Of a DNA stretch of 64,000 bases, positions 52,391 to 62,030 are shown piece after piece. This stretch comes from Sphingosinithalassobacter sp. CS137 (GTDB taxonomy: Bacteria > Pseudomonadota > Alphaproteobacteria > Sphingomonadales > Sphingomonadaceae). How positions within the stretch are numbered: position 1 is the stretch's first letter; every line of letters starts with the position of its first letter. The stretch is from NCBI RefSeq assembly GCF_014334115.1, contig NZ_CP060494.1, positions 1,952,501 through 2,016,500 on the forward strand, written 5' to 3'. The notes beneath the pieces were generated by a model. The model saw nothing but the letters and a program-made list of their open reading frames with translations, searched no databases and was not told where the DNA came from. The translations under genes were made by a program, and so were the position numbers.

Positions 52391-53793
52391 CGTGCGATGC
52401 TCTCTGGCAAGTCCGGAAACTGGTGGTGTGTCTTCTCCCATTTCAGGGCGCCGCCCGCCAGCATCGAAAGATAGAGAAGAACGGCTCGGCGGGCCGCGAA
52501 AAGCGCCACCATGTTGGACACGAGCACGCGCGGCAACGAACGGGCTGCCTCGGCGGCGCCATAGGCACGCCAGACGAATGCGGCGCGGATCAGCGCCCGC
52601 CACGCGAGCAGCGCCGCATTGGCGAGAAGCAGCGCATGCATGGCTGAGGCAAGCGCAGGCGCCTGCGTGCCGGTTGTCACGTGGAGGACAAGCGAAGCCC
52701 CCCAGGCGACGAGCGCGCAATAGGCGACCGCCAGGACAGGCATTGCGAGCGTCGCTCGGCGATCGCGCATCCGCATCCAGTGATCGGCGATGTGGCGCGG
52801 CTCGGCCCAACCGATCCGGTCCCATCCGGCGAATGCGATGCCCGTCATCCACCGTGCCTTCTGCCGAACCGCCGCGCCGAATCTCGCCGGGAAATATGCC
52901 CGGACTGCCACCGGCCAGCCGCCGGGGCACTCGGCGACGCGCGCGATCGCTGTCCGTCCGCCCATTGCGCTCACCGTCAGGCCGAGCTCATAATCCTCGG
53001 TGAGGCTCGACGCGTCGAAGGGGGCGCCGTCGCGCAAGTCGGCGATCCGCCCAAGCATATCGCGGCGAATGGCACAGCCGACACCCGCGAAGGGCATGCC
53101 GGCGCCCAGCGTCTGCCGCACGACGAGCTGCTTGCCATGCGCTTCAGCGAACTCGTCGCAATAATGGCCCGAGACCCAGCGCGACGCCGGGTGCGGAAGC
53201 GGCAGCACCGGAAGCTGCACTGCGGCATGCTGTTCGAGCATGTGGGCGAACACCCGAAACTCCTGCGGATGCACCACATCCTCCGCATCGTGCAGCGCAA
53301 CCGCGGCAAAGCGCGTCGCCTCCGCCATTTCGTCGCGCAACAGCGCCCGCCACAGCGTGTTCAGGCAGTCGGCCTTCGTGGTGGGGCCGGGGTCGGGGCC
53401 GATCACCAGCCGGACGCGGGCATCCGATGCCGCGATCCGAACGACTGCTGCGATCGTGGCGGGATCATTGGGATAGGTCCCCACATAAATTCGGTACGCC
53501 GGATAGTCGAAGCGCTCGAGCGCCGTCCGCAGCATCGGCTCGATCACTGCCGACTCGTCCCAAGCGGGCACGAACAACGCGATCTGCGGCGGCTCCGCCG
53601 GCAGCGGAATGTCCGCGAGGCTCGGCCGAGGCGCCGCGCCGGCGCCGAGGCGGCCGCGCAGTGCTCGCCACCCATAGATCGCATCGACAAGCAGATCGTC
53701 GAGCCCGCCGATCAGAAACCAGATCGATGCGAACAGCGTCGCCTCGCGCGCGGCGCCATCCACCAGCAGCACCAGAATCGATCCGTTCTGCAC
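52387..53793 (-). CDS. NfrB-like family 2 glycosyltransferase, membrane-bound
   Basis: A 468-residue processive-type GT2 protein like the N-terminal half of NfrB. It has a transmembrane segment near residues 20-40, the GT2 domain with FVPAWDESAVIEPML near residue 74, DAED at 169-172 in place of the second D-x-D element, the acceptor-binding TEDYELG (265-271), and QKARW (311-315) of the Q-x-x-R-W motif. At least three transmembrane helices follow. The cyclic-di-GMP-binding C-terminal region of long NfrB proteins is absent. In E. coli NfrAB makes a surface glycan used as N4 receptor; a similar exopolysaccharide role is inferred. Confidence 0.88.
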   Translation of the reverse strand: MQNGSILVLLVDGAAREATLFASIWFLIGGLDDLLVDAIYGWRALRGRLGAGAAPRPSLADIPLPAEPPQIALFVPAWDESAVIEPMLRTALERFDYPAYRIYVGTYPNDPATIAAVVRIAASDARVRLVIGPDPGPTTKADCLNTLWRALLRDEMAEATRFAAVALHDAEDVVHPQEFRVFAHMLEQHAAVQLPVLPLPHPASRWVSGHYCDEFAEAHGKQLVVRQTLGAGMPFAGVGCAIRRDMLGRIADLRDGAPFDASSLTEDYELGLTVSAMGGRTAIARVAECPGGWPVAVRAYFPARFGAAVRQKARWMTGIAFAGWDRIGWAEPRHIADHWMRMRDRRATLAMPVLAVAYCALVAWGASLVLHVTTGTQAPALASAMHALLLANAALLAWRALIRAAFVWRAYGAAEAARSLPRVLVSNMVALFAARRAVLLYLSMLAGGALKWEKTHHQFPDLPESIAR

Positions 53794-53935
53794 CCGAACT
53801 CCCCCGATTCGGTTCGAACATCATCAATGCAGCAGTAGCTTCGATCAAGGGCCGCCACGCGATGTGCGCAATCGTCGCTGGACTCGCTTGCCGACGGCCC
53901 GGTACTTTGTTGCTCGCCTTTGGGGGGAAGGGTGC

Positions 53936-56900
53936 ATGCGACTCGGTGCTCGGATCGCGCTTCTGGCGCTTGTGCTCACGCCACTGGGTGCCGATACGGC
54001 GTTCGGCGATTCGCGGCCGCAGGTGGTGCTCGCCACGCCCGGCATCGGCGACGGATCGATCGAGCGATTCACGGTGCGGTTCGACGAGGCGATGGTGCCG
54101 CTCGGCGACCCTCGGGCGCAGGGGCCGTTCACTGTCGAATGCCCTGTCGGAGGCGAAGGTCGCTGGGTCGATCAGCGCACTTTCGTTCACGAATTCGCCG
54201 ATCCGCTGCCCGGCGGCGTCACCTGCACCTTCGCGCTTCGCGAGGGTCTGAAAAGCCTCGCCGGCTATGCCGTCACCGGCCAGAGCCGGTTCACCGTGGA
54301 CAGCGGCGGGCCGATCGCGCGCGCCGTGCTGCCCACCCGCTGGGGCGGCAAGGTCGAGGAGGATCAGGTCTTCCTAGTCGCCGCGAACATGCCCGCCGAT
54401 CGCGCTTCGGTGGCCGCGAACGCGTATTGCGCGGTCGACGGCATCGGCGAGCGCATCCCCGTCGAGGTGCTCGACGCGCGTGTACCCGCGCGGCTGATCG
54501 ATGAACTCGGCACCGATCGCTGGGAAGTGCGCAGCTTTCTCGAAGAGGCTGGTCTGCCGCAGGCGCTCCCCGAAGGCGACGAGGCACGCGCACAGGCCAC
54601 GCGCACGATCACTGCGCTCAAATGCGGCCGGCCGCTGCCGCCGGGGCGCGACGTGGCACTCGTCTGGGATGCGGACATCGCCGCCGCCTCTGGCCGCAGG
54701 GCGGGCGCCGACGAGCGGTTCGACTATGAAGTGCGCACGCCCTTCACCGCGCGGTTCGAATGTTCGCGCGTGAACGCCCAGGCGGGATGCAATCCGATCG
54801 AGGAGGCGCACGTCCGCTTCTCCGCTCCGGTCGCGCGCGACAAGGCGGCGGCGGTCCGCCTGCGCCTTGCCGACGGGCGCGAGATCGCGCCGACGCTGTC
54901 CGACGAGGACCAGCGCAACCAGACGCTCGAGTCGGTCGGGTTCGATGCGCCGCTTCCCGCCGACACGAACGCGCAGCTGATCCTGCCGGCTGACCTTGCC
55001 GACGAGAGCGGTCGGCCGCTCGCCAATGCCGAGCGTTTCCCGCTCGAAATCCGCATCGACGAGGCGCCGCCGCTGGTGAAGTTCGCCGCGCCCTTCGGCA
55101 TCCTCGAGGCGCAGGAGGGCGGTGTGCTGCCCGTCACCGTGCGCAACGTCGAACCGGCGCTTCAGGGCGCACAGCGCGCGGTGACCGGTGAGAAGCTGCG
55201 AGTTGACGCCAGCGACGGAGAGATCGCGCAATGGCTGCGGACGCTCGACGAAGCCGACAACTACCGCAGCGAGACAGTGACGCGCGGCGGCGAACCGGTG
55301 CGGATCAACCGCACCGGCGACCGGCCGGTGCTGATGGGCGATGATTCGGGCGCGAGCAGCTTCAACGTCACGCTGCCCGGCGGCGGTCGGACGTTCGAAG
55401 TCGTCGGCATCCCGCTCAGCGAGCCGGGTTTCTATGTCGTCGAGCTGGCCAGTCCCCGCCTCGGCCAGGCGCTGCTCGGGCGCGAAGCGACACGCTATGT
55501 CTCGGCTGGCGCGCTCGTCACCAATATGGCGGTGCATTTCAAATGGGGCCGTGCGGGCTCGCTCGTCTGGGTGACCGCGCTCGACAGCGGCCGTGGCGTC
55601 GATGCGGCCGAAGTGCGCGTCACCGACAGCTGCACCGGGCGATTGCTCGCGCGCGGAACCACCGATGTCTCCGGCCGGCTCGCCGTTCCGCCGGGCCTTC
55701 CCGAACCGGAAACCTGGGGTAATTGCGACAGCGCGGGCGCGCATCCGCTGATGGTGTCGGCGCGCAAGGCGAACGACATGAGCTTCACGCTCACCGACTG
55801 GGGCGAGGGCATCCGCCCCTACGACTTCGATCTACCCTATGGCTGGACCCCGCCGGAGACGATCTTCCACACCGTGTTCGACCGTGCGCTCGTGCGCCAG
55901 GGCGAGACGGTGCACATGAAGCATATCGTGCGCGAGCCGATCGCGAGCGGCTTCGCCGCATCGCCGGCATTCTCCGGCACGCTGCATCTTTCGCACCGCG
56001 GATCGGACACGCAGTTCGAGATTCCGCTGACGATCGGGGAGAACGGCACCGGCGAGACTCAATGGTCGGCACCGCGCGGCGCGCCGCTCGGCGACTATGA
56101 TCTCCGCGTTGAGGCGGGCGATCGGTCGATCTGGACGGGGCAGTCGATCCGACTCGATGAATATCGCCTCCCGACCATGTATGCCACCGTCACTGGGCCC
56201 GAAACGGCCGCGGTGAAACCAGGGTCGCTGCCGCTGGACCTGTTCGTCGGCTATCTGTCGGGCGGCGGCGCCGCCAACATGCCGGTCGAAGTGCGCGTCG
56301 GCTATTTCGAAGGAGTCGGCACGCCGTCGGGCTATGAGAGCTTCAGTTTCGGCGGACGCGAGCTCCGCGAAGGCACCCGGCCGATGGACGGCGAGGGCGA
56401 CGACCGGACCGATACGCTGCCGCCCACTCAGACGCTGCCCGTGACTCTAGGCCGCGACGGTACTGTACGAACCAGCATCGACGTGCCCCAGTCGCTCGAT
56501 CAGGACACGGCGATGCTCGTCGAGCTCGACTATCAGGATGCGAACGGCGAAGTGCTGACTGCCTCGCGCCGCATCCCGATCTACGCCTCGGCCGTGCGGC
56601 TCGGCATCAAGACCGACGGCTGGCTGATGTCCGAAGACGATCTGCGCCTCAAGCTCGTCGCGCTCGACACCGAGGGGAAGCCGATCGCCAATCAGCGGGT
56701 GCGGGTCGACCTCTACAGCCGCGAAATCCTCACAGCGCGGCGGCGGCTGATCGGCGGCTTCTACGCCTACGACAATCAGATGCGTACGACCAAGCTGTCG
56801 CCGCGCTGCACCGCGACCACCGACGAACTCGGCTATGCCGAATGCAGCATCGATCCCGGGATTTCGGGGGAAGTCTATGCTGTGGCCTCGACCACCGACT

Positions 56901-59689
56901 CCGCCGGAAATGTCGCGCGGGCGAGCCAGTCGGTGTGGCTCGCGGGCGAGGACGAATGGTGGTTCGGCGGCGACAATGGCGACCGGATGGATGTGCTTCC
57001 CGAAAAGCCCGAATATGCCGCGGGGGAGACGGCGCGGTTCCAGGTGCGCATGCCGTTCCGCGAAGCGACAGCGCTGGTGACGGTGGAGCGCGAAGGCGTG
57101 CTTTCCAGCTTCGTCGTCGGGCTGGAGGGCTCGAATCCGGTGATCGAAGTGCCGATGCCCGGCGACTATGCGCCCGACGTCTATGTCTCGGTGCTGGCGG
57201 TGCGCGGTCGCGTCGACGGCTGGTCGCTGTGGACGGCGGATGTGGCGCGCCAATTAGGCCTGCCCTTCTTCCGCCGCGATGCCTCCAAGCCGACCGCGAC
57301 GGTGGATCTCGCAAAGCCCGCCTATCGCCTCGGCATCGCGCGCGTGCGCGTCGGCTGGGAAGGGCATCGGCTCGATGTCGACGTGCGGGCGGACAAGCAG
57401 AGCTACGCCGCACGCGAGACCGCGACTGTGGACCTGCACGTCGTCAATCCCGACGGCAGCGCCGCCGGCGAGGCCGATGTCGCCTTCGTGGCGGTCGACG
57501 AGGCGCTGCTCCAGCTCGCGCCCAATCCCAGCTGGGAGGTGCTCGAAGCGATGATGGGCGAGCGGCCGCTCTCGGTGCTGACATCGACCGCGCAGATGCA
57601 GGTGGTGGGCAAGCGCCACTATGGCCGCAAGGCAGTCGAGGCGGGCGGCGGCGGCGGGACGGGCGACTTGTCCGGGCTCAACCGCGAGAATTTCGAGCCG
57701 GTGCTGCTGTGGCGTGGCCAGGTGGATCTGGACGAATCGGGTCGTGCGAAGGTGCAGGTGCCGCTGAACGACGCGCTCACTGCGTTCAGGCTGGTCGCGA
57801 TCGCCGCCAACGGCAGCCAGCTGTTCGGCACCGGGCAGACGACGGTGCGCACCCAGCAGGATCTCAGCATCTTCGCCGGAGTGCCGCAGCTGGTGCGCAG
57901 CGGCGATCGCTTTGCCGCGGCGTTCACGCTGCGCAACGGCTCCGACCGGCCGATGCGCGTGACTGCCGAAGTCGAACTGAGCCCGCGGATCGCCACCGGC
58001 AATCCGCTGACCGTCGATGTGCCGGCTGGCGGCGCGGTGCCCGTCGCGTGGAATCTCGATGCGCCCAATGCCGAGGGCACGCTGACCTGGAACGTGCGTG
58101 CCCGCTCGACGGACGGCGCGACCGACCAGATCACCGTGACTCAGGACGTGAGACACGCCGTACCGACCGAAACCTGGGCCGCAACGCTTGTGCGCGTCGG
58201 AGATGGCACTAGCATCACCATCCGGCCGCCGGCCGGCGCGCTGCCCGGGCGGGGAAATGTCTTCGTTCGGCTCGCCGACTCGCTGTCGCCGCCGCTCGAA
58301 GGGGTGCGTGGCTATATGTCCCGCTATCCCTACGAGTGTTTCGAGCAGCGGCTGTCGAAGGCGGTCGTGCTTGGTGACGTCGGCGGCTGGAACCAGCTGG
58401 CGGGCGAAATGCCGGCGTTCCTTGATGACGAGGGTCTGCTGCGCTATTTCGCGATCCAGTCGCTGCCCGGATCGGAAGCACTCACCGCCTATGTGCTGGC
58501 GATGGCCGCCGAGGCCGGGCTGCCGCTGCCGCAGGGGCCCCGCGAGCGGATGCTTGAGGCGATGAAGGCAGTGCTCGACGGGCGGCTGCGCAACGAGGAT
58601 CAGGGCGACGTGCGCCTCCAGCGAGTCGCGGCCTTCGCGGCGCTCGCGCGCCATGGCGTCGCCACTCCCGCGATGCTCGGCCAGCTTGGCATCGGCCCCG
58701 CCGACATGCCGACCTCGTCGCTCGCGGACTATCTGTCGGCGCTGGGCCGCGTTCAGGGGCTGGCGAACGGCGCCGAGCTGCGCGCGCAGGCCGAGCGGGT
58801 GCTGCGCACGCGGCTGGTCTACGAGGGGACGCGCATCGACATCAGCGACAAGGGCGAGATGCCATGGTGGCTGATGGCGTCCGACGACGAAGCCGCGATC
58901 AAGGCGCTGGTCGCCACGCTCGGCAGGCCAGGATGGGAAGAGGATTCGGCCAGGATGATGGTCGGCGTGTCGCTGCGTCAGCAGCGGGGCCATTGGGATA
59001 CGACCCCCGCCAATGCCTGGGGCGCGGTCGCCGCGCGCAAGTTCGATCGGATGTACCCGGCCAATGCAGTCCCCGGCACGACCACGGCGACGCTCGCGGG
59101 GGCGACGGTCTCGCGCGCCTGGCCGCTCGTCGAGCCGCGCCGCGAATTCAGCTTCCCATTGCCTGCCGCCGCCGCGCCGCTGCGCGTTGTGCACAGCGGC
59201 GGCGCTGGGCCCTGGGCGACGGTGCAGGTGCGTGCCGCGGTGCCGCTCGCCGAGCCGGTGAACGCCGGCTATCGCCTAAGCCGTCAGGTCAGCGTCGTGC
59301 AGGCGGCGACTCCGGGAACGCTCCGTCGCGGCGACGTCGTCAAGGTGACGATCACGGTGGAGGCGTCTGCGGCGCGCAACTGGGTCGTGATCGACGATCC
59401 GGTTCCCGCCGGGGCACAGGTGCTGGGCGGTCTTGGCAATCAGTCGCAGATCCTCGGCGCCGAGGCGGGAAGCGGGGAGGGTGTGCAGCCGAGCTATGTC
59501 GAGCGCGATCGCGACGCGTGGCGGGCCTATTTCCGCTGGATGCCGCGTGGCAGCGTCACTGTCTCCTATGTCGTGCGGCTCAACACCGCCGGGCGGTTCC
59601 ATTTGCCGCCGACTCGAGTCGAGGCGCTTTATTCGCCGGAGATCTTCGCCGCCGTCCCCAACCAGCCGGTCACCGTGACGCAGCGGTGA
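53936..59689 (+). CDS. Bacterial alpha-2-macroglobulin with intact thioester motif (YfhM type)
   Basis: A 1917-residue periplasmic protease trap. It has an N-terminal signal peptide but no lipobox Cys, unlike the E. coli lipoprotein YfhM. MG-type beta domains fill the first ~1100 residues. The alpha-2-macroglobulin core has DVAFVAVDEALLQL near residue 1182 and LLWRGQVDLDESGRAKVQVPLND, then the thioester motif C1468-F-E-Q1471 in RYPYECFEQRLSKA. A helical thioester domain and a receptor-binding-like C-terminus follow. The downstream penicillin-binding protein 1C gene overlaps it (GTGA); the pair is thought to protect the cell when the outer membrane is breached. GGGGGAAG precedes ATG 53936. Confidence 0.94.
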   Translation: MRLGARIALLALVLTPLGADTAFGDSRPQVVLATPGIGDGSIERFTVRFDEAMVPLGDPRAQGPFTVECPVGGEGRWVDQRTFVHEFADPLPGGVTCTFALREGLKSLAGYAVTGQSRFTVDSGGPIARAVLPTRWGGKVEEDQVFLVAANMPADRASVAANAYCAVDGIGERIPVEVLDARVPARLIDELGTDRWEVRSFLEEAGLPQALPEGDEARAQATRTITALKCGRPLPPGRDVALVWDADIAAASGRRAGADERFDYEVRTPFTARFECSRVNAQAGCNPIEEAHVRFSAPVARDKAAAVRLRLADGREIAPTLSDEDQRNQTLESVGFDAPLPADTNAQLILPADLADESGRPLANAERFPLEIRIDEAPPLVKFAAPFGILEAQEGGVLPVTVRNVEPALQGAQRAVTGEKLRVDASDGEIAQWLRTLDEADNYRSETVTRGGEPVRINRTGDRPVLMGDDSGASSFNVTLPGGGRTFEVVGIPLSEPGFYVVELASPRLGQALLGREATRYVSAGALVTNMAVHFKWGRAGSLVWVTALDSGRGVDAAEVRVTDSCTGRLLARGTTDVSGRLAVPPGLPEPETWGNCDSAGAHPLMVSARKANDMSFTLTDWGEGIRPYDFDLPYGWTPPETIFHTVFDRALVRQGETVHMKHIVREPIASGFAASPAFSGTLHLSHRGSDTQFEIPLTIGENGTGETQWSAPRGAPLGDYDLRVEAGDRSIWTGQSIRLDEYRLPTMYATVTGPETAAVKPGSLPLDLFVGYLSGGGAANMPVEVRVGYFEGVGTPSGYESFSFGGRELREGTRPMDGEGDDRTDTLPPTQTLPVTLGRDGTVRTSIDVPQSLDQDTAMLVELDYQDANGEVLTASRRIPIYASAVRLGIKTDGWLMSEDDLRLKLVALDTEGKPIANQRVRVDLYSREILTARRRLIGGFYAYDNQMRTTKLSPRCTATTDELGYAECSIDPGISGEVYAVASTTDSAGNVARASQSVWLAGEDEWWFGGDNGDRMDVLPEKPEYAAGETARFQVRMPFREATALVTVEREGVLSSFVVGLEGSNPVIEVPMPGDYAPDVYVSVLAVRGRVDGWSLWTADVARQLGLPFFRRDASKPTATVDLAKPAYRLGIARVRVGWEGHRLDVDVRADKQSYAARETATVDLHVVNPDGSAAGEADVAFVAVDEALLQLAPNPSWEVLEAMMGERPLSVLTSTAQMQVVGKRHYGRKAVEAGGGGGTGDLSGLNRENFEPVLLWRGQVDLDESGRAKVQVPLNDALTAFRLVAIAANGSQLFGTGQTTVRTQQDLSIFAGVPQLVRSGDRFAAAFTLRNGSDRPMRVTAEVELSPRIATGNPLTVDVPAGGAVPVAWNLDAPNAEGTLTWNVRARSTDGATDQITVTQDVRHAVPTETWAATLVRVGDGTSITIRPPAGALPGRGNVFVRLADSLSPPLEGVRGYMSRYPYECFEQRLSKAVVLGDVGGWNQLAGEMPAFLDDEGLLRYFAIQSLPGSEALTAYVLAMAAEAGLPLPQGPRERMLEAMKAVLDGRLRNEDQGDVRLQRVAAFAALARHGVATPAMLGQLGIGPADMPTSSLADYLSALGRVQGLANGAELRAQAERVLRTRLVYEGTRIDISDKGEMPWWLMASDDEAAIKALVATLGRPGWEEDSARMMVGVSLRQQRGHWDTTPANAWGAVAARKFDRMYPANAVPGTTTATLAGATVSRAWPLVEPRREFSFPLPAAAAPLRVVHSGGAGPWATVQVRAAVPLAEPVNAGYRLSRQVSVVQAATPGTLRRGDVVKVTITVEASAARNWVVIDDPVPAGAQVLGGLGNQSQILGAEAGSGEGVQPSYVERDRDAWRAYFRWMPRGSVTVSYVVRLNTAGRFHLPPTRVEALYSPEIFAAVPNQPVTVTQR

Positions 59690-61908
59690 CGACGAGCGAT
59701 CCCCGGCGGCACGGGTTTGCGTCGAGCCTGTCGATCGGCGCCGCCGTGGTGCGGGGGCTGCGCCGGAGCTTCGCCGATCGCGGCTGGCGCGGCCGTGTCA
59801 CGCCGCATCGGCTGATCGGGGCGGCCGGCGCGCTGTTCCTAGGCCTGTTCGCCGCTTTCTGGTGGATCACGCTCCCGCCGCCGCTGCCCGGTTTCGCAGT
59901 CGTGCGGGCCGGCTGGCAGCCTTCGGAGGCCTGGCTATACGATCGCAACGGTCGGCTGCTCGACAGCAGCCGAGTCGATTTCGCCGCACGCCGGCTCACC
60001 TGGACGCCGCTGGCGGAGATTTCGCCCGCCGCGCGCTCGGTTCTGACCGCGGCGGAAGATCGGCGGTTCGAACGCCATGGTGGCGTCGATTGGTGGGCGC
60101 TCGGCGGCGCGCTCCGCGACCGAGTGGAGGGCAGGCGCGTTCGCGGCGCCAGCACGCTGTCGATGCAGGTCGCGGCCTATCTTTCGCCTGCGCTCGCGGC
60201 GCCCGGCTCGCGCAGCTTTTGGGACAAGTTGCGCCAGATGCGCGCCGGCGACGCGCTCGACGGTCATTGGACCAAGGATCAGATCCTCGAGGCCTATCTC
60301 AATCTCGCCGGGTTCCGCGGCGAAGCGCAGGGGATCGGCGCTGCCGCGCTCAGCCTGTTCGGCAAGACGCCCGCCGCGCTGAGCCGCGACGATGCGCTGC
60401 TGCTCGCCGCGCTGCTGCCAAACCCCAGCGCCGGTGCAGGCGAAGTCGCCCGTCGCGCCTGCGCGCTTTCGCAAGAGAGTGATTGCGCCCGGTTCTCCGG
60501 CGCGGCGGCGTCGATGCTCGGCCCCGCCCGGAGTCTTCAGCTCGATCCCGGCCTTGCTCCGCATCTCGCCGATCGCATGCTGATCGAGCCGGGCCTCAGG
60601 ATCGAATCCACGCTCGATCTGCGCGTCCAGCAGATCGCGATCACGGCGCTTCGTCGCCAGCTGCAGGGACTGGGGGGCACCCGCGCGCGCGACGGCGCAG
60701 TCATCGTCGTCGACAATGAAAGCGGCGATGTGCTCGCCTATGTCGGCGGCATCGGCGGTGCTTCGACGGCACCGGCGGTCGATGGCGCCAGCAGCTATCG
60801 GCAGGCCGGATCGACGCTCAAGCCGTTCCTGTACGCAATGGCGATCGAGCGGGGATATCTGACGCCCGCGTCGATCCTCGACGATTCGCCGGTTCAGCTC
60901 GACACGGCCTCCGGTCTCTACGTCCCCCAGAATTACGACCGCGCGTTCAAGGGCCCGGTCTCTGCCCGCAATGCGCTGGCCGGCTCGCTCAACGTGCCTG
61001 CGGTGCGCACGCTGCTGCTCACCGGTGTCGATGCCTTTCGCGACCGGCTCTGGGATACCGGCTATCGCGGGATCACTGAAGACGGGCAATATTACGGCTT
61101 CTCGCTGGCGCTGGGCTCTGCGGAAGTGACGTTGATGGAGCAGGTCGCCGCGTTTCGCAGCATCGCCCGCGGCGGGCTCTGGTCGCCGCTCCGGCTGACC
61201 ACCCAATCCGAAGCGGCCGAGCCGCGCAGGGTCCTCTCCTCGCAAGCGGCATGGATCGTCGCGGACATGCTCGCCGATCCCAATGCCCGCGCCGTCACCT
61301 TCGGGCTCGATTCGGCGCTTCGCCTGCCGTTCTGGGCCGCCGCCAAGACAGGAACGTCCAAAGCGATGCGCGACAACTGGTGCATCGGCTTTTCGGATCG
61401 ATTCACCGTCGGGGTCTGGGTGGGCAATCTGGAAGGCGATCCGATGCGCGCGGTTTCGGGGACCAGCGGCGCGGCCCCGGTCTGGCGGGACGTGATGCTC
61501 GCCATCCATGCCGGTCGCCCGGGCCGGCCACCGCCGCGCCCACCGGGGATCGAGGAACAGCTTACGCGCTTCGCGGGCAATCTGGAACAGCCGCGCCGCG
61601 AGTATTTCCTCGCCGGCACCGGCCTCGCCACTGTGTCGCTCGCGCCGCAGACGGCGCGGCGGCCGCGGATCGTCACTCCGGTCACCGGCAGTGTCTATGC
61701 GCTCGATCCGGATATCCCACCCGATCGGCAGCGGCTTTCGGTAGCAGTCACTGGCGAAGTCGCCGGCCACCGGCTGCAGCTCGACGGGCGCGACCTGGCG
61801 GCGGCCGATTCGCAGCCCCTGATCGTCACTGCCCCGGGCCGTCACCGGCTACGGCTGCTCGATCTGCGCGGCGATGTGGTCGATCAGGTTCTTTTCACGA
61901 TCCGCTGA
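59686..61908 (+). CDS. pbpC: Penicillin-binding protein 1C
   Basis: Bifunctional class A PBP, 740 residues, GTG start overlapping the A2M gene by four bases. It has a cytoplasmic N-terminus of ~45 residues, a transmembrane helix near 46-65, a GT51 glycosyltransferase domain with TAAEDRRFERHGGVDWWAL and RGASTLSMQVA near residue 150, and a transpeptidase domain with S376-T-L-K379 (GSTLKPFLYAM), the S-x-N motif in AGSLNVPAVR and K554-T-G-T. The C-terminal ~100 residues are the PBP1C-specific domain (RIVTPVTGSVYALDPDIP). All catalytic residues are present. Confidence 0.96.
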   Translation: MTTSDPRRHGFASSLSIGAAVVRGLRRSFADRGWRGRVTPHRLIGAAGALFLGLFAAFWWITLPPPLPGFAVVRAGWQPSEAWLYDRNGRLLDSSRVDFAARRLTWTPLAEISPAARSVLTAAEDRRFERHGGVDWWALGGALRDRVEGRRVRGASTLSMQVAAYLSPALAAPGSRSFWDKLRQMRAGDALDGHWTKDQILEAYLNLAGFRGEAQGIGAAALSLFGKTPAALSRDDALLLAALLPNPSAGAGEVARRACALSQESDCARFSGAAASMLGPARSLQLDPGLAPHLADRMLIEPGLRIESTLDLRVQQIAITALRRQLQGLGGTRARDGAVIVVDNESGDVLAYVGGIGGASTAPAVDGASSYRQAGSTLKPFLYAMAIERGYLTPASILDDSPVQLDTASGLYVPQNYDRAFKGPVSARNALAGSLNVPAVRTLLLTGVDAFRDRLWDTGYRGITEDGQYYGFSLALGSAEVTLMEQVAAFRSIARGGLWSPLRLTTQSEAAEPRRVLSSQAAWIVADMLADPNARAVTFGLDSALRLPFWAAAKTGTSKAMRDNWCIGFSDRFTVGVWVGNLEGDPMRAVSGTSGAAPVWRDVMLAIHAGRPGRPPPRPPGIEEQLTRFAGNLEQPRREYFLAGTGLATVSLAPQTARRPRIVTPVTGSVYALDPDIPPDRQRLSVAVTGEVAGHRLQLDGRDLAAADSQPLIVTAPGRHRLRLLDLRGDVVDQVLFTIR

Positions 61909-61973
61909 CGCGAGGTGCCGAACCAATCGCCGGGCCGCGCGTTGCGCCTGGTGGTCCTACCCCTTTCGGGACT

Positions 61974-62020
61974 GGTGCCGAGGGGCACCGGCCGCGCCGA
62001 AATGCGCATCGGCGCGGCCG
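61974..62020. terminator. Tandem hairpins between convergent pbpC and rcnB-like genes
   Basis: Hairpin one is GGTGCC-GAGG-GGCACC (61974-61989). Hairpin two is a perfect 12-bp stem CGGCCGCGCCGA/TCGGCGCGGCCG with an 8-base loop (61989-62020), ending 10 bases before the other gene's stop. There are no U-runs. A bidirectional 3' end is plausible because the genes converge. Confidence 0.5.
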
Positions 62021-62030
62021 AACCCCGCAA

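Noticed and set aside
57254..59194. Long minus-strand open frame (646 codons) antisense to the alpha-2-macroglobulin gene.
   Set aside because: It has low-complexity Arg/Ala/Gly/His composition and no domain, while the plus strand encodes a complete A2M.
59935..61845. Long minus-strand open frame (636 codons) antisense to pbpC.
   Set aside because: Shadow frame; all PBP1C motifs are on the plus strand.
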